Source of the DNA: Candidatus Sabulitectum sp.
Lineage (GTDB): Bacteria; Fermentibacterota; Fermentibacteria; Fermentibacterales; Fermentibacteraceae
Reading direction: 5' to 3'
DNA length: 5,075 bases
NCBI GenBank assembly: GCA_023145935.1
Contig: JAGLDB010000156.1
Span: 1-5,075 of the forward strand
Part shown: in pieces, positions 5,052 to 5,075 of the stretch
How the letters are laid out: the number at the start of each line of letters is the position of its first letter
How positions within the stretch are numbered: the stretch's first letter is position 1
Notes under the pieces: model-generated
What the model was told of the DNA's origin: nothing
The model's input: only the letters and a program-made list of their open reading frames with translations
Database searches by the model: none
Translations under genes and position numbers: made by a program

Positions 5052-5075
5052 TATCGTCAAATAGCACTGCTATTC

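Larger units (their letters stand above)
4943..5073. repeat. 10-bp inverted repeat ATAGCAGTGC/GCACTGCTAT, right copy itself palindromic
   Basis: ATAGCAGTGC at 4943-4952 is the exact reverse complement of GCACTGCTAT at 5064-5073. Extending outward to 4941 and 5075 gives 11 of 12 identical positions. The right copy sits inside a 15-base palindrome, AATAGCA-C-TGCTATT (5060-5074). The arms bracket about 110 bases that contain the 5009-5051 hairpin, so this could be the ends of a small element or a long-range RNA stem. The window ends at the right arm, so its true limit is unknown. Confidence 0.45.
4635..5075. other. 441-base region without a convincing gene, rich in inverted repeats
   Basis: I checked both strands and found no open frame with a plausible start, ribosome site and protein-like composition. 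The longest frame, ending at 4848 on the plus strand, begins inside nrdJ and is a shadow. An 18-codon frame from the ATG at 4931 has no ribosome site. The stretch instead holds several hairpins, a 2x7-base tandem repeat (TTAGTAT, 4919-4932) and repeated ATAGC-N2-TGC cores, described separately. A short GAGAG/CTCTC hairpin at 4647-4660 lies just after nrdJ but has no T-run, so no clear intrinsic terminator follows that gene. Candidates are a structured RNA, a repeat element or a decayed sequence. Confidence 0.5.

Overview
The window reads as chromosomal DNA of a Gram-negative bacterium of moderate GC content. A lipid A biosynthesis hydrolase (LpxH type) and a lipobox-bearing lipoprotein imply an outer membrane. 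A class II (cobalamin-dependent) ribonucleotide reductase implies growth with little or no oxygen, or independence from it. The LpxH variant resembles those of the Bacteroidetes/Fibrobacteres/Gemmatimonadetes side of the tree; this is an impression from motifs, not a placement.

Layout. Positions 1-2071 hold five tightly packed minus-strand genes that look like one operon. In transcription order they are: an ECF sigma factor (2071-1508); a small soluble zinc-binding anti-sigma factor (1518-1291); a small membrane-anchored or secreted protein of unknown function (1294-962); a lipoprotein with a thioredoxin-like fold that has lost its CXXC (959-465); and the 5' part of an lpxH-like gene (468-1, cut by the window edge). 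Three of the four junctions overlap and the fourth is 2 bases apart. The sigma/anti-sigma pair resembles the SigR/RsrA thiol-responsive class. A reasonable inference is that an envelope or redox signal sensed by the anti-sigma factor controls the operon, including a lipid A step.

Positions 2072-2273 are a divergent intergenic region. It carries a 7-bp inverted repeat, a probable nrdJ promoter and two tandem NrdR-box-like sites spaced as real NrdR boxes are. Positions 2274-4634 on the plus strand encode a complete class II ribonucleotide reductase, NrdJ, with all expected catalytic cysteines and a C-terminal cysteine-rich tail.

Positions 4635-5075 (441 bases) have no convincing gene. They are unusually rich in inverted repeats: nested hairpins, two mutually exclusive pairings, three diverged copies of an ATAGC-N2-TGC core and an extended -10 promoter motif on the minus strand. 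A structured non-coding RNA or a repeat-type element is possible but unproven; this is the least explained part of the window.
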